Positions 20,801-35,320 of a DNA stretch of 64,000 nt are shown here, piece after piece; position 1 is the first letter of the stretch, and every line of letters begins with the position of its first letter. Source of the stretch: Dendrophyllia cribrosa (lineage: Eukaryota; Cnidaria; Anthozoa; Scleractinia; Dendrophylliidae). The notes under the pieces are model-generated. The model saw only the letters and a program-made list of their open reading frames with translations. It searched no databases and had not been told where the DNA came from. The position numbers were made by a program, and so were the translations under genes. The stretch spans positions 27,803,298 to 27,867,297 of the forward strand of contig JAJLRJ010000010.1 of NCBI GenBank assembly GCA_024195265.1. Reading direction: 5' to 3'.

Positions 20801-21440
20801 TTTTGTTTCCACACGTGATTTAAATACTTAAGGTACTACTTTAAAAGTGCTTATGACTTCACAGGCAGCCCAACCGTGGTGTGTGAGTCACATCAAATAA
20901 CAGATTCGAAGCCGGTACACAGTAATGAAATATAGGTAATAATACGATTTGTCACGGAGTTGAGAAGCGATAGAAAAATCGAAAATATTACACAATAAAG
21001 ACTTCTTACCTTTACTTTATTGTCCCTTGATGTGTCCTGACCGGTTTATTTAAATGCATATTTACCACTTTTGTCACTCGCCCCACTATCCACTATAAAA
21101 AAAGGGAAGGCTGGCGACTGGAAAAGCGAAGCTCAACGCGAAAAGGCCAATAAAATTCCAATAAACGAACTTATCCGCTCCAAATTGCGAGCAGCAGGAC
21201 CGTACACAACATAGTTACCAATCCATTTCTCTCTGGTTTCCAAATTTCATCGCAACCGCTCGAGAATCGCTCGTTTCCCAGCTCAAACTTGACCATTTCG
21301 CTTCGCCATTTATGCGTGTAACCGACGGATCGTAGTATATCCAAACTGGCCTTTGTTTCACGGATCACTGATTAAGAATTGGGAAAGGATTGGACCCATT
21401 GTTCTGTGTATGAACAATGAGGTGGATCACTCCGCAAGGC
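20801..21440. other. intergenic, no gene seen
   Basis: No domain-bearing frame and no clear repeat structure. Confidence 0.4.
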
Positions 21441-22017
21441 ACCGGGATCGTAGTCCCGCAGACTCCTCCCACCCAAGCGACCCATTTTCCCATATCTAAC
21501 TATCCTTTCCCAAACCTTACTCCCAAACCTTACTCCCAAACCTAAGATTGCATTCCAACGCTAACATTGCATTCCTAGCTGTTCCATCCATGTGGTCCCC
21601 TTTGGATCATGTACCCATGGAGGGGAGTAGTGCCTGATGCAGCACAAAGCGGTTCTCTCACAACAACATGTTCATTATCCGGGACTGATGCCACATCACA
21701 GGTCCCCAAGGGGGGGTTGTCAATTGGATTACCCGTTCGTGAAATGATGCGACTGCCTCCATCGGGGTTAAGTTGGGTACAATCTCCCATTGAGGCTTGG
21801 ATGGCGGCTAAAAGAAACCGAAAAGAAGACGGGCGAGAGCTGGGATTCCCCCGGGGACCAGTAGAGAGCAAAAGTCCCGGCGCAACTGCAAGAGTCGGGC
21901 ACAAAGGGCTTTAGAGAGCCCCGGGACAATTAAACTCACTGGTGGGAAAGGTGGGAAGCCCCCTGGGCGTGTGGTCCATAAAGAACGAAAAGAAATAAAA
22001 TGAATCCAATAGGGAAT
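21441..22017. other. GC-richer block of unknown nature
   Basis: Clearly richer in G and C than its surroundings, with short CTTACTCCCAAAC repeats at 21518-21545 and open frames of about 100 codons on both strands (21609-21914 plus, 21575-21904 minus). Neither product resembles a known family. It directly precedes the 102-bp satellite and may belong to it. Confidence 0.35.
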
Positions 22018-23249
22018 AAACACTGAGTTCAGCTACCGCCAAACACACCAAATTAACACCTGAACGTAATCCAGAATTCGTCCCCGGTCAGAGAGGCCCA
22101 GGGGTAAACAAGTTTCCACTAAACACTGAGTTCAAACTATCACCAAACACACCTAATTAGCACATGGGCCTGAATCAGTATTCCTACCCGGCCAGGGAGG
22201 CCCAAATTTAAATATATTTCCACGGAACACTGAGCTCAGGAATTGCCAAGCACACCTAGTTGACACCTGAACCTAGATCAGTATTCGTGCCCAACTAGAG
22301 AGGCCCAAACCTTAATAAATTTTCACCGAACACAGAGTTGAACTATTGCCAAAGACACCTAACTGACACCTGAACCTAGTTCAGTATTCGTGCCCGGCCG
22401 GATTGTGGGGGGGCAAACGTAGATAAATTTCCACCAAATGCCAAGTTGAGATATTGCCAAACACACTTAATTGGCACCTGAACCAAACTCAGTGCCCGGT
22501 CAGGGAGGCCCAAACGTAAATAAATTTCCACCGAACACCAAGTTTTGCCACTGCCAAACACACCTTATTGACACCTGAACCTAGTTCAGTATGTGTGTCC
22601 AGCAAAAGAAGTCGAAAGTGAAATAACTTCCACTGAACACATGTGCAGAGGTCAGCTATTATGAATCACACCTTATTGACACCTCAACCTAGTTCAGTGT
22701 TCGTGCCCGGCCAGATAGGCCCAAACACAAATAAGACTTTACCGAACACAGAGTTCAGCCATGGCCAACACACCTTGTTGACACCTAAACCCAGTTCAGT
22801 ATTCGTGTAAATAAATTTCCACCGAACACAGAGGTCAGCTATGGCTAAACACACCTTATTGGCACCTGAACCTAGTTCAGTATTCGTGCCCAACCCGAGA
22901 GGTCCAAAGTAAATGAATTTCCACTGAACACAAAGTTCAGCTATGGCCAAACACATCTTATGGGCACCTGAACTCAGTTCAGTATTCGTGCCCGACCCTA
23001 GAGGTCCAAAGTAAATGAATTTTCACTGAACACAAAGTTCAGCTGTGGCCAAACACACCTAATTGACACCCGAACCTAGTTCAGTATTAGTGCCCGACCC
23101 GAGAGGTCCAAAGTAAATGAATTTCCACCGAACACAAGGTTCAGCTATGGCCAAACACACCTTATTGGCACCTGAACCTAGTTCAGTATTCGTGCCCGAC
23201 CCGAGAGGTCCAAAGTAAAAGAATTTTCACTGAACACAAAGTTCAGCTA
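22018..23249 (+). repeat. 102-bp tandem satellite
   Basis: About 12 units. CCTGAACC-type anchors at 22865, 22967, 23069 and 23171 are exactly 102 apart. Units contain GAACCTAGTTCAGTATTCG, (C/A)GAGAGG(C/T)CCAAA, TTTCCACCGAACAC, GTTCAGCTATGGCCAAACAC. The right half is more uniform than the left. 102 is divisible by 3, so long frames pass through on the minus strand. Confidence 0.92.
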
Positions 23250-23878
23250 AATGTTTACATTTATAGTCTTGAATATATTAACTGGTGTGAGTCCCATGCT
23301 CTCTGTCACATTCCAGCGCTTAAGGACGTTCGCGCGAAAATCTTCTAACATTGATATTTTTATAAAATTTTTGCTACAGCTAGGTTATGAGTTACTCGTG
23401 TCAGAAATGTAAAAAAATGAGGGGGTCACCGACTTCGTTTCTGAGATGAGCTATCTGAAAGGCGACCCTAATTTTGAAAAATTGGTCTTCCTTACGGGAT
23501 GTGATCCGAATGTCTGTTAATCTAAAAATATTGCAAATGAATCTCTAAAATGCAACTTTCTTTCCCACATTTTATGCTAGTAGGTCTGTTCAGCTAATTC
23601 ATTCAACTGTTTACGTTTCTTGAAGTAAATTTCATCTTTAAACGACAGCATTTGCAAACTCTGACAGCCGCAAGTTGGCAGGATTCGATGGCGCGCGTGA
23701 AGAAAAATGGAAAAAATGTAAACTTCCTACATTGATTTTTTGTTCATTTTTTCACAATCTGTCGAGAATTGGCAAAGAAAATTATCTATGAAAAAAAAAT
23801 TGGGGGTCACCGACCATCCAAGCGAGTTAAATCTAAGCAAAGTTAACGCAACAGCAATGTGCTTTATGTGCTTGAGGA
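23250..23878. other. intergenic, probable MITE remnant
   Basis: Contains TTAAGGACGTTCGCGCG near 23320. The inverse CGCGAACGTCCTTAA recurs at 43799-43813. Both lie near copies of the GCGGGT minisatellite repeat. No gene. Confidence 0.4.
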
Positions 23879-24205
23879 GCACTTTTTGTCGCGGGTCGCG
23901 AGTCGCGACTGAAAGTCGCGGGTGCGGGTGCGGGTGATAAGTGCGGGTGCGGGTAACAGGTGCGGGTAACAGGTGCGGGTGCGGGTGCGGGTGCGGGTGC
24001 GGGTAAAAGTCGCGGGTAACAAATTATCAAAAAATTAAAATTAAATACCAAAAATTAAAAAGAAAAAATTACCAAAAAAATTACTTCCCCAAAGCAGGGT
24101 TTCAAATTTTATCGTCCACTAATCATACTAGAAATTTGCGGTGGCATAGCTACAAAGTGACTCTTCACTATTGTTAACACATCGAATTACAATTTAAAAA
24201 TTTTG
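23879..24205 (+). repeat. GCGGGT minisatellite repeat, copy L
   Basis: Starts GCACTTTTTGTCGCGGGTCG, followed by many GCGGGT units, then an AT-rich tail ending CAATTTAAAAATTTTG. Direct copy of 29203-29498 and inverted copy of 43430-43687. Directly abuts the left end of the Ngaro element. Confidence 0.88.
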
Positions 24206-24209
24206 AGTA

Positions 24210-24366
24210 ATGTATTTTCTCACGTTAAGGAATGCACGTTTGTTTTAGTGCTTGTACGAATGTGTCGGTATTACAGCGTGCGTGACTATTTGTTATTAGG
24301 TATATAAGGTATTTTCGCAGTTTTCAAGATCACTCGACGGCATCTCTCGCTACGTTTCTGTAAATT
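24210..24366 (+). repeat. Ngaro split direct repeat A1
   Basis: ATGTATTTTCTCACG to TTTCTGTAAATT. The gag ATG follows immediately at 24367. Contains a TATAAGG box near 24303-24309, so it probably carries the element promoter. Confidence 0.9.
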
Positions 24367-25235
24367 ATGGATAAAACGGGCAGTGATCGTTTACCATCAA
24401 TCGTTAATCTTGATGAACCTACTCAGAGTGGCCTTTCCGGCGAAGAAACGATGAGTTTAGTTTCCCGTCTACTCGATTCGAAGCTCGACAAGAAGTTTTC
24501 AGACTTCAAGCGGGTCTCGAACAGAAGGAACTTGCGACAAAATTTCAAATCAAGAAACTAAAGACTGAAGCGAAGGCTTCCAGCAGTTTTCGGTTTAAAG
24601 GAAATAAGTTACAATTTCAGTTCAACTCGAATTTGATAGACTCTATTGACTCGGCTTCCAATCATCTGCTGGAGGGCAATTTGGCCGCAGTTAATAATAA
24701 GGCTCTGGAGAACGCTACATGTAGAACTTTGCTGAATAAACGCAACAAAGTTATACGGTTTGCAGACAAGAGTCCGGCGGCAGGCTGAACGGTGGTCGTA
24801 GAATACGAATCAGACGAGTTAGCTGACGATTCGGAAGATGAGAAGAAACTTCGGTCTGCTGAAAGAAGGGCGCTTACCAAGCTTCGTGTTGGTAAGCAGA
24901 ATCGCAGTACTGTTCAGAACCGTAAATTCCCTCAAGAGGCATCTTTGGCCGCTGGGAGTTCTTTACATCGCTCTGCTTCGCAGTCTTTTGGTCCCCAACA
25001 ATTTCCTCAGCAGCCATTTCGGCCACAGTCATTTCGGAACAGACAGTCAGTTAACCTTCCGACAGATGTTTCACCTGTGGGCAGCTCGGGCATTTGGCAA
25101 ACTCGCCATTTTGCCCAAACTACAGTCGCCTTTACAGCAACAGAGCCTTGCCAAGCACGTCCAACGCTACCGTCAATAAGTAGTGAAGCATTGAACAGAC
25201 TTGGAACCGATGAGTATTTCAATGTTTGTTGTTGA
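24367..25235 (+). pseudogene. Ngaro gag-like ORF, broken
   Basis: Begins MDKTGSDRLPSIVNLDEP. A frameshift near 24505 moves the frame to one reading LEQKELATKFQIKKL, then FRFKGNKLQFQFN, a conserved-looking block of DIRS-type ORF1. An in-frame TGA at about 24786 and a final stop at 25235 follow. The C-terminal part is rich in Q, S, F and P. Likely nucleic-acid-binding structural protein of the element. Confidence 0.7.
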
Positions 25236-25239
25236 TTTG

Positions 25240-26797
25240 TATTCTCAGTCTCGGTTGGGGTTGAAGAAAGAGACTTATTGGAACGTAGTTATAGGACTAC
25301 TTAGAAGGTTCTGAATCAGTCATTGTTAAGGGTAGGCTTAGGCAATTTGTCCTTAGCGTTATTAACGAAGGTTACAAGATACCTTTTTACTATACTCCTC
25401 TACATCAGTTAGTCTTCAAAATAACAAGTCTGCCTTGCAGAATTCTGATTTTGTTTTCAGTGCAGTCACCAAACTGGAGTCTTAAAGTTGGTTCGGTCGT
25501 GGGGTGACCCTGGAGTGTACTTTTCCGCCGGTGGTTATTAATCCCCTATCAGTTTCCGTTCAACCGTAATGGGAAGAAAAGGCTTATATTTGATCTTTGG
25601 CACTTAACTGTTTTTGTCAAGAAGTTGAAGATTAAGTTGAAGATGCTTAATCGTTCCTTCAGTGTTTGCTAGCCACTGCAGGCCTTGCGCTTGGGCTTGC
25701 TCGTTTGATATTAAATCGGGCTATCGTCATATTGAGATTTTTTTAACCTGATCAACAATTTTGGGATTTCGCGTGCATGGGTTTTCGAAAGCGTTACTAA
25801 ATATTTCAAATTTACGGTTTTACCGTTTGGGCTTTCTGTGGGTCCATATATTTTTTCGAAAGTCCAGGACCGTTAGTTAAATATTGGCGTTCGGCTAAGG
25901 CCATCAGCATTGTCGTTTATTTGGACGATGGCATTTTCGGGCCCAAAGTTTTTCTAAATGTGAAGAGCACTCATCGCTTGTTAGGTCCGATCTTTTCAAT
26001 CCGGGTTTGTTCCCAATAAGGATAAGTGTCAGTGGGTCCCCATTCAGGGCATTTGCTGGTTGGGTATTTTTGGAATTTCAAGAACAATTGTATGTTCTTA
26101 CCACTGGAAAAGATTTCAGGGATTTTTGACGAAGTGTTTGAAATTATGTCTTGTAAGAGCGTCTCTGCTAGGAATCTTGCTCGTGTTACGGGGAGAATTA
26201 TCTCAAATTTTTTGATTATGGGTGATGTTTGTAAGCTCATGACCGAAACTATGCATCAGTTAATTGAATGCAGAAGAGGCTGGGATACGCAGTCTTAGAC
26301 TCTGATGTGCTTGAAGAACTGAAATTTTGGCGCGAGCAGTTGCATAGCTTGAATTCCAGACCTATATGGAGGAAACATGTTTTATCTTCTCGGGTTGTTT
26401 ATTCCGACGCTAGTGGGGTCGGTTGCGCTGCCTTTATCTCCATGAACGGTAAACCAGTTTCATACTAAAACGGGGATGCAATTGAGATTAAACAAAGTTC
26501 TTCATGGAGAGAGCTTATGTGTGTTATACACGCTTTGCAGACTGTTCATTTGCTCAGGGGAAGTTATGTGAAGTGGTATACAGATAATCAGGGTGTTGCA
26601 GTTATTGTTAAGACTGGTAGAAATAAGGTTCACCTGCACAGATTGGCAATGGAAATTTTTTCGCTTTCCAAGGAACATTATGTTATCATTGATATGGAGT
26701 GGATCCTGCGTTCAGAGAATGAAATTGCAAACTATTTGAGCAAAATTGTCGATTTGACGATTGGAGTATTAACGTTCTTATTTTCGGGCGGTTGATT
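25240..26797 (+). pseudogene. Ngaro reverse transcriptase and RNase H, broken
   Basis: Visible RT blocks are YFKFTVLPFGLSVGPYIFSKV-like (about 25803-25865) and VVYLDDGIFGP with catalytic YLDD (about 25912-25944). RNase H blocks are VVYSDASGVGCAAFI (about 26395) and VKWYTDNQGVAVIVKTG with the catalytic aspartate (about 26570). Frame changes and stops occur throughout, so no full protein can be made. Confidence 0.85.
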
Positions 26798-27222
26798 CCA
26801 TCTGGGGCCCCGTTACAGTCGATTGTTTTGCCAATTCTGTTAACGCTAAAGTTCCTAGGTTTTATTCATTGTTTTTTCAACCAGTGGGAGTTTAAGTGTA
26901 GTTTCTGTAGCTTTTGACTGGGGTCGGGGAAAACTGTTGGCTTGTTCCCCCGGTATATTTAATTCCTCACGTCCTTATGCATTTTCTTAATTGTCAGTCT
27001 CGTGGTGTTTTGATTGTCTCGTTCTGGCCTTCGTCAGTGTTCTGGCCATATCTTATTCAGGAAAGCGGCGCGTTTAAGAGTTTTGTTGTGGATATTTTGT
27101 TCCTCCAAAATGGGAGCGATGTTTTTGTTCAAGGGGCAAACAAAGAAACTTGTTTTGGCTCGTCTTATTTTAGTACTCCAGTGTTAATTGTTTTTTAAAC
27201 TTGATGGCACCAAAACTTCATT

Positions 27223-27417
27223 AGTCCACTGGGACTTGGACAGTGTTGTATTGTCCCATTCATTGTTTCCACTGGGATGTGCATTTAGTATTAGTATCTT
27301 ATTAGTCCACTGGGACTATGATACGTATCGATACACATTGTCTGTTTTTCATTATTGATTTGTTTACATTTTGGAAATATATTAGTCCACTGGGACTTTG
27401 TTTGGTCCACTGGGACC
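27223..27417 (+). repeat. array of AGTCC-ACTG-GGACT hairpins in Ngaro
   Basis: Four intact hairpins with a 5-bp stem and ACTG loop at 27223-27236, 27304-27317, 27384-27397 and 27404-27417, plus a damaged one at 27266-27279. The last reads GGTCC-ACTG-GGACC: both sides of the outer pair changed together. The array lies between the RNase H and recombinase parts. Confidence 0.85.
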
Positions 27418-27519
27418 TTTGTTTTACGACATAGGTACGCCACAATTATTGCAGAGGTGGGTTTTGTACTTATTTTTCTCTTTGTTTGTTTATTACAGGT
27501 GCAAGGGCTTTATCAACAT

Positions 27520-28495
27520 TCGTGGGTCGATTTACGGATCCCGAGCTTTGTCGGTTGGCAAGTTGTTTACCTTTACGCTGTTTTAGGAGCAAAAGCGGAT
27601 TCCACTACTGAGCGCTATTCAAGAGCTTTTGAAAAGTTTAGAGTTTGGGCTGCTTGCTATAAGGAAATTAGCGTTCTTCCATCTAATTATTTGTCCGTTG
27701 CTACTTATTTAGAGACCTTACTTCAACGTAATTTATCGTACTCGGCTTTAGAAGCCGCTGTGTACGGTATTCGCTTGGCGCATAACCTTTACCGATTATT
27801 TAATCCTTGCGAGTCTATTTTTGTTAAAGGTATTCTAGAATCGGCTAAAAGAAGTCTTTCTAGACCGATAGTTAAAAAAGACCCTAGCCCTGTCATTCCC
27901 GATATGATATTTAATATATGTCAGAAGTATGCATCGGTTAACGCTGGTTTGTCTGACTTGCGCACTGCCGCTATTTGTGTGACAGTTACGCTGGCTTTTA
28001 CGCTTTAATGAACTAGCATATTTATGCTGTTGCGATGTTAAGTTTTGCGACGATAAATATGTTGAGCTGTTTATTGCTAAGGGCTAGAATGATATTATAG
28101 AAATGGAAATGTTGTTATACTGGCCAAGACTGGCCATATAACTTGCCCGTTTAGTTTGTTGAATAGATTTGTTCAGGCTGCTGGTATTGATTTATCATTT
28201 CACTTAAAGTCTTTTCGTACATTACATTTTGTAAGGTCTAAAGCTTCTTATACTTTTAATAAGGAGCACGGGTATCTCGTATACCCGCGCCCGGGAGGTA
28301 GTATTGGATGCATTTTGTCAATTAGGTTTTCCTACTCAAATATTTGGTCTGCATAGTTTTAGATTAGGAGGCGCTACTGCTACTGCTAACGCAGGTGTTA
28401 ATGATAGGTTACTTAAACGCCATGGTCGTTGGCGCTCATACAAAGCTAAGGATGGTTATGTTAACGATAACTTCGGCGTTGCTTTCAGTCTCTAA
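27520..28495 (+). pseudogene. Ngaro tyrosine recombinase, broken
   Basis: The N-terminal core-binding part reads STTERYSRAFEKFRVW; the catalytic part starts around LSDLRTAAICVTVTLAF, then stops at 28006-28008. After a degraded stretch it resumes at GHITCPFSLLNRFVQAAGID and ends HSFRLGGATA, LLKRHGRWRSYKAKDGYV. The HxxR box, the later histidine and the DGYV tyrosine are visible. It would integrate a circular DNA form without target duplication. At least one stop and one frameshift (near 28290) inactivate it. Confidence 0.85.
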
Positions 28496-28555
28496 AGTTT
28501 GGAACTTTAGGTTTTTGTTCCTTCATTCTCTTTCTTTATTTCGATTATGGGATTG

Positions 28556-28670
28556 ATAGTCCAGCTATCAATAAACGAGATGCCTATTCCTGATTCTTGT
28601 CTGCTTAGTGTGTGATATTTAGTGTGAAAATGATTTGTTCTCGTTTCACTGCAGAGTGATTAGAGAACAA
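28556..28670 (+). repeat. Ngaro split direct repeat B1
   Basis: ATAGTCCAGCTATCAATAAA to GATTAGAGAACAA. Contains AATAAA near its start, which may serve as the element polyA signal. Directly abuts A2. Confidence 0.9.
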
Positions 28671-28827
28671 ATGTATTTTCTCACGTTAAGGAATGCACGT
28701 TTGTTTTAGTGCTTGTACGAATGTGTCGGTATTACAGCGTGCGTGACTATTTGTTATTAGGTATATAAGGTATTTTCGCAGTTTTCAAGATCACTCGACG
28801 GCATCTCTCGCTACGTTTCTGTAAATT
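28671..28827 (+). repeat. Ngaro split direct repeat A2
   Basis: Identical to A1 over its whole 157 bp as far as I can read it. Confidence 0.92.
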
Positions 28828-29087
28828 TTCTTTAATTTTGTTATTGTTTGTAATCAGATCCATTATACTTGGACATGAACTCGGGCTTATGTTGTCTTTA
28901 AGCGAAAATAACCAGTTAATTTGTTTAAGTTATTTTGGGTAAACTGAGACAGTTTTACGTTTGTTGTAAATTTTCTATTCTTGTGAAATGTAAATTATAT
29001 TAGCTCATCGGATAGCTTTGGTTAATTGGCAATTGTCCTCATTATCTGTTGAACGATTATTCTTGTACATTGCCCGTGAACTTTAAT

Positions 29088-29202
29088 ATAGTCCAGCTAG
29101 CAATAAACGAGATGCCTATTCCTGATTCTTGTCTGCTTAGTGTGTGATATTTAGTGTGAAAATGATTTGTTCTCGTTTCACTGCAGAGTGATTAGAGAAC
29201 AA
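29088..29202 (+). repeat. Ngaro split direct repeat B2
   Basis: Matches B1 with a single visible change (CTAGC for CTATC). Its last base is the right end of the element and abuts GCACTTTTTGTCGCGGG of repeat copy R. Confidence 0.92.
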
Positions 29203-29498
29203 GCACTTTTTGTCGCGGGTCGCGAGTCGCGACTGAAAGTCGCGGGTGCAGGTGCGGGTGATAAGTGCGGGTGCGGGTAACAGGTGCGGGTGCGGGTAAA
29301 AGTCGCGGGTAACAAATTATCAAAAAATTAAAATTGAATACCAAAAATTAAAAAGAAAAAATTACCAAAAAAATTACTTCCCCAAAGCAGGGTTTCGAAT
29401 TTTATCGTCCACTAATCATACTAGAAATTTGCGGTGGCATAGCTACAAAGTGACTCTTCACTATTGTTAACACATCGAATTACAATTTAAAAATTTTG
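29203..29498 (+). repeat. GCGGGT minisatellite repeat, copy R
   Basis: Direct copy of 23879-24205 with fewer GCGGGT units. Begins and ends at the same bases as copy L. Confidence 0.88.
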
Positions 29499-29634
29499 TT
29501 TTTGTTTCTTTTTGTGTGCGCGGAGAGAGGAAAATCGGAAAACCCGGAGAAGCCTTTGACAGCGGTATATATTGTAAGCCGTCGGTAACAAAGAATATAA
29601 ACCCCCAAAATGGGACAAAATAAAAACAAAAGCA

Positions 29635-29945
29635 ATAATTATCAAGCGTCCATTTATGCTGAGCCGATTTCAAGGAATCTTCAAAGGCAACATAAGGCTT
29701 ATTAATATGTACCGTTCAAATTAATAAAGACCTTACGAAACCACGACGGCGACACCACGCAAACTCACTAAAAATCAATCCGCAGTTAAAAAATTACTTC
29801 GTGATTATATAAATCGACAAGTTCAATTTGTATAATGTAGCCGAACTACCGGCCCGCGTGTTGAATTTGTAGAGAAGGCTTCTTTAAAGTTCAGATAGAG
29901 AAAGGAAAATTCAGTCACGTGCCAGTCGCGTTCTCTTAAAAATAA
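29635..29945 (+). repeat. outer inverted arm, left
   Basis: Landmarks TTTATGCTGAGCCGATTTCA, ACGGCGACACCA, TAATGTAGCCGAACTACC and GATAGAGAAAGGAAAATTCA all recur inverted at 36525-36815. Confidence 0.85.
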
Positions 29946-30542
29946 AACCCACCATGAAGTATATACCATGTTCTTCGTACTGTTTAATACTCCGTGAAAT
30001 TCAAAACTATACATTAAAGTTTAACACACGTGCACACATACTGTTGCCATGGCACCCTTTTTCTCTTTTGACCCTGGCGCTGATCAAGCCAGTACCGTGT
30101 GAAAAACTCGACGGGCCAAGGATAACAAATTCCTTCGTGCGATCGCGCCGAAATTGACACGAACGACGAACGTCCACTATATATCAAATCATAAAGGACG
30201 GACCATTTAATTTTAGTGGTAGAGGGGGGGAGGGGGGTGGGTGGGTGGGTTGGTTACTATTTGCAAGAATTTTTTTTACCAAAATGCTTGAATTTTTTTT
30301 CACGTGCTTTCTTGTGCACGAGTTTTTTTCTCTTAAATTTCTTCTGCAGGAAATTTTTTTTGGTAATTGCCCAACCCCTTCCCCCACAAAAATTAAATGG
30401 TCAATCCCTAACTTCTTTTTTAAGTACACCCGAAACTAGTGAAGTTTTGTGGAATAAAAAAATACAGTCAAACCTGTATTGTTGATGTCCCAAAATTTTG
30501 TTCCCATAAAAACTGCCTTTGTTTCCGTAAAAACTGCCTCGC

Positions 30543-30690
30543 TAAAAGAGCATATGACACGAAATTTTTTTCTTCGGTTTCTTGTAGTTCAATATGTATA
30601 AAAAACGATTTCACGCTTTTACAGTGCTTGAATTTTCTAAAAAGCCTTTTTTTCGCCTTCAAAATACGCGCTTTTCAGCCTAAAAAGTGT
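30543..30690 (+). repeat. inner inverted arm, left
   Basis: AGAGCATATGACACGAAATT, TCTTCGGTTTCTTGTAGTT and GCCTTCAAAATACGC recur inverted at 35321-35467. Confidence 0.85.
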
Positions 30691-31303
30691 CCCGGAGACT
30701 GGAATCTAGTTTAGCCCACGCGACGCAATTATGACGTCAGTACGTGTACATCGGCCATGTGAGTTCTATAACAAAATAATGTTGACCTCAAATCCTCAAT
30801 GTTGAGCGATTTGAAGGATTCGTCGACGTAGGAATTGACTGAAGGCTACATGGAAGAAGAAGAGAAACCAGGAGAAGAAGTGTAGGTTGTTATTGGCGAG
30901 ATCGAACGAATAATACGAAGAAGAACCGGTCGCTTACTCTGGGTGTTCATGTAAACAGTGCTGGAAAACCTTTGCAGGCACCCTCGAGGTTTTTGTTTTC
31001 AAAAGAATACCACTACTACTTGCTTTCGATGGCTCAGTCGAAACAATATGCTAAATTCTGTACTGAGAAACACAACAGTCTTGTTTTCGTGGCTCAGGGA
31101 TAAAAATGGAAAGCCACACCGGCAATGAGGAACGAGTGAATATGGGTGAGTAACACTAACAACAAAAATGAATACAATCTCTAAAACACTGTTACATTTC
31201 ATCCATTAGCTAGAAATACATTTGTATTTTATGAAATAAATTAACCCATTACTCTGTACTAAAATATAAGCAATTGTCTCAAATTTGCATTTCACATGGT
31301 TTT

Positions 31304-34109
<2,806 letters not shown>

Positions 34110-34245
34110 GTTATTCTAGACCGAGAAAAAGTTGCTTTTGTGAGCTTTTGTGCACTCTAAACACAGAGTCAACGGACTGTCGCGTAATACAGTTTTTGAG
34201 AATTGCTAAAATTGAAAAATAACCCGGTCGTTTACTGATTTTAAG
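34110..34245 (+). repeat. dispersed repeat, copy 2
   Basis: Direct copy of 2457-2580. Confidence 0.7.
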
Positions 34246-35320
34246 GATCTTTTAAAAGTATTCTTTTCAAATGTAACAGAAAGCAGTCACGGTTTGGGAA
34301 ACATTAGACGCAAACTTGTTCGAATGTTTTCTTCATGAAGCCAGCCAATAATCATGGTATTAAAGGCACACTAGTAAATATAATTGAATTAAATAGCGCT
34401 TTCTGAAATAAAGTTTGCTTTCAAGACTTTTTGATTCGCGAAAACATTATGCGAATCATCTTTACGGATAAGAATGGCATTCTATATACACAAGAAAAGT
34501 CGGAAATTTTAGAAAACACTAGATATAATAAAGCAGGTTGCTGAATTTAAATATTACTTTGTGATGTTTATAATATAATTCGCAGACGCCAGGGCTGCGC
34601 GCTGCAATGAGGATAAATAAATCGCCAAGCCTTCCGGAAGCAGAAAATCACTGAATTCTGATAAGCGTTTAACTCTTTTATTCAAGGGAAAGACATTTTC
34701 ATTCAAGGAAATACGAGTTTCATTAAAAAGTTTTGACCTTTAGAACAAATATTTTGGTACAAGCAGCGCACGATCGAATTACATTCCACACGAAATTTGC
34801 ATATATGAAAGAAGTGTATTTGCGACAACACTTTGAAAAAATTGTGAAGCCTGGAAAAAACTAATACATGGCAAAATCAAAGCAGTTATTTAAAGAACTA
34901 GCTTTATAGAAAAATTTCATTTCAATTTGGACTTGAAATCAAACGGGGGGGTCATGATGTGTCACGCAATATTTATTTTTATTAAAATGTTTCACCAATT
35001 TATAGCACTCATCACCGATTACATGTATTTTGGAAATCCGGGCAGGAGAAGGGGTCTCTGGGCTTGGAAATCCAGGCGGGAGAGAGGGGGGAAGGGGTCA
35101 AACAATCTTGCCATCCGTCTGTGGGGGGGGGGGATTCTTTCTGGAATAACCCAATGTAATAGAAATAATTCACGGTTAACGTTTGGGAAGTATTACACTA
35201 GTGTGGGTTTGATCAGAATCAATAAATTAAATATTCAAAGTGACTACAGAAAAAATTGGTAGCTTCAGTCAACGTGTCTTAGAGTCTCATGCGCTTGAGT
35301 ATAGGCTATATGTTTAGCCT

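Larger units (their letters stand above)
24210..29202 (+). mobile_element. Ngaro-like DIRS retrotransposon with intact split direct repeats
   Basis: About 4.99 kb. Terminal layout is A1 (24210-24366), coding region, B1 (28556-28670), A2 (28671-28827), short spacer, B2 (29088-29202), the arrangement of Ngaro-type tyrosine-recombinase elements. A1 and A2 are identical over 157 bp; B1 and B2 are 115 bp each and nearly identical. The coding region has gag-like, RT with RNase H, and tyrosine recombinase parts in that order, all broken by stops or frameshifts. Good repeats with decayed ORFs suggest a non-autonomous copy that was mobilised in trans or homogenised. Confidence 0.93.

Noticed and set aside
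22376..22956. Repeat-bearing minus-strand protein frames
   Set aside because: Open only because the satellite period is 102 bases; no other coding sign.
22018..23249. Possible CRISPR-like array
   Set aside because: Whole 102-bp units repeat without distinct spacers, and the genome is eukaryotic.
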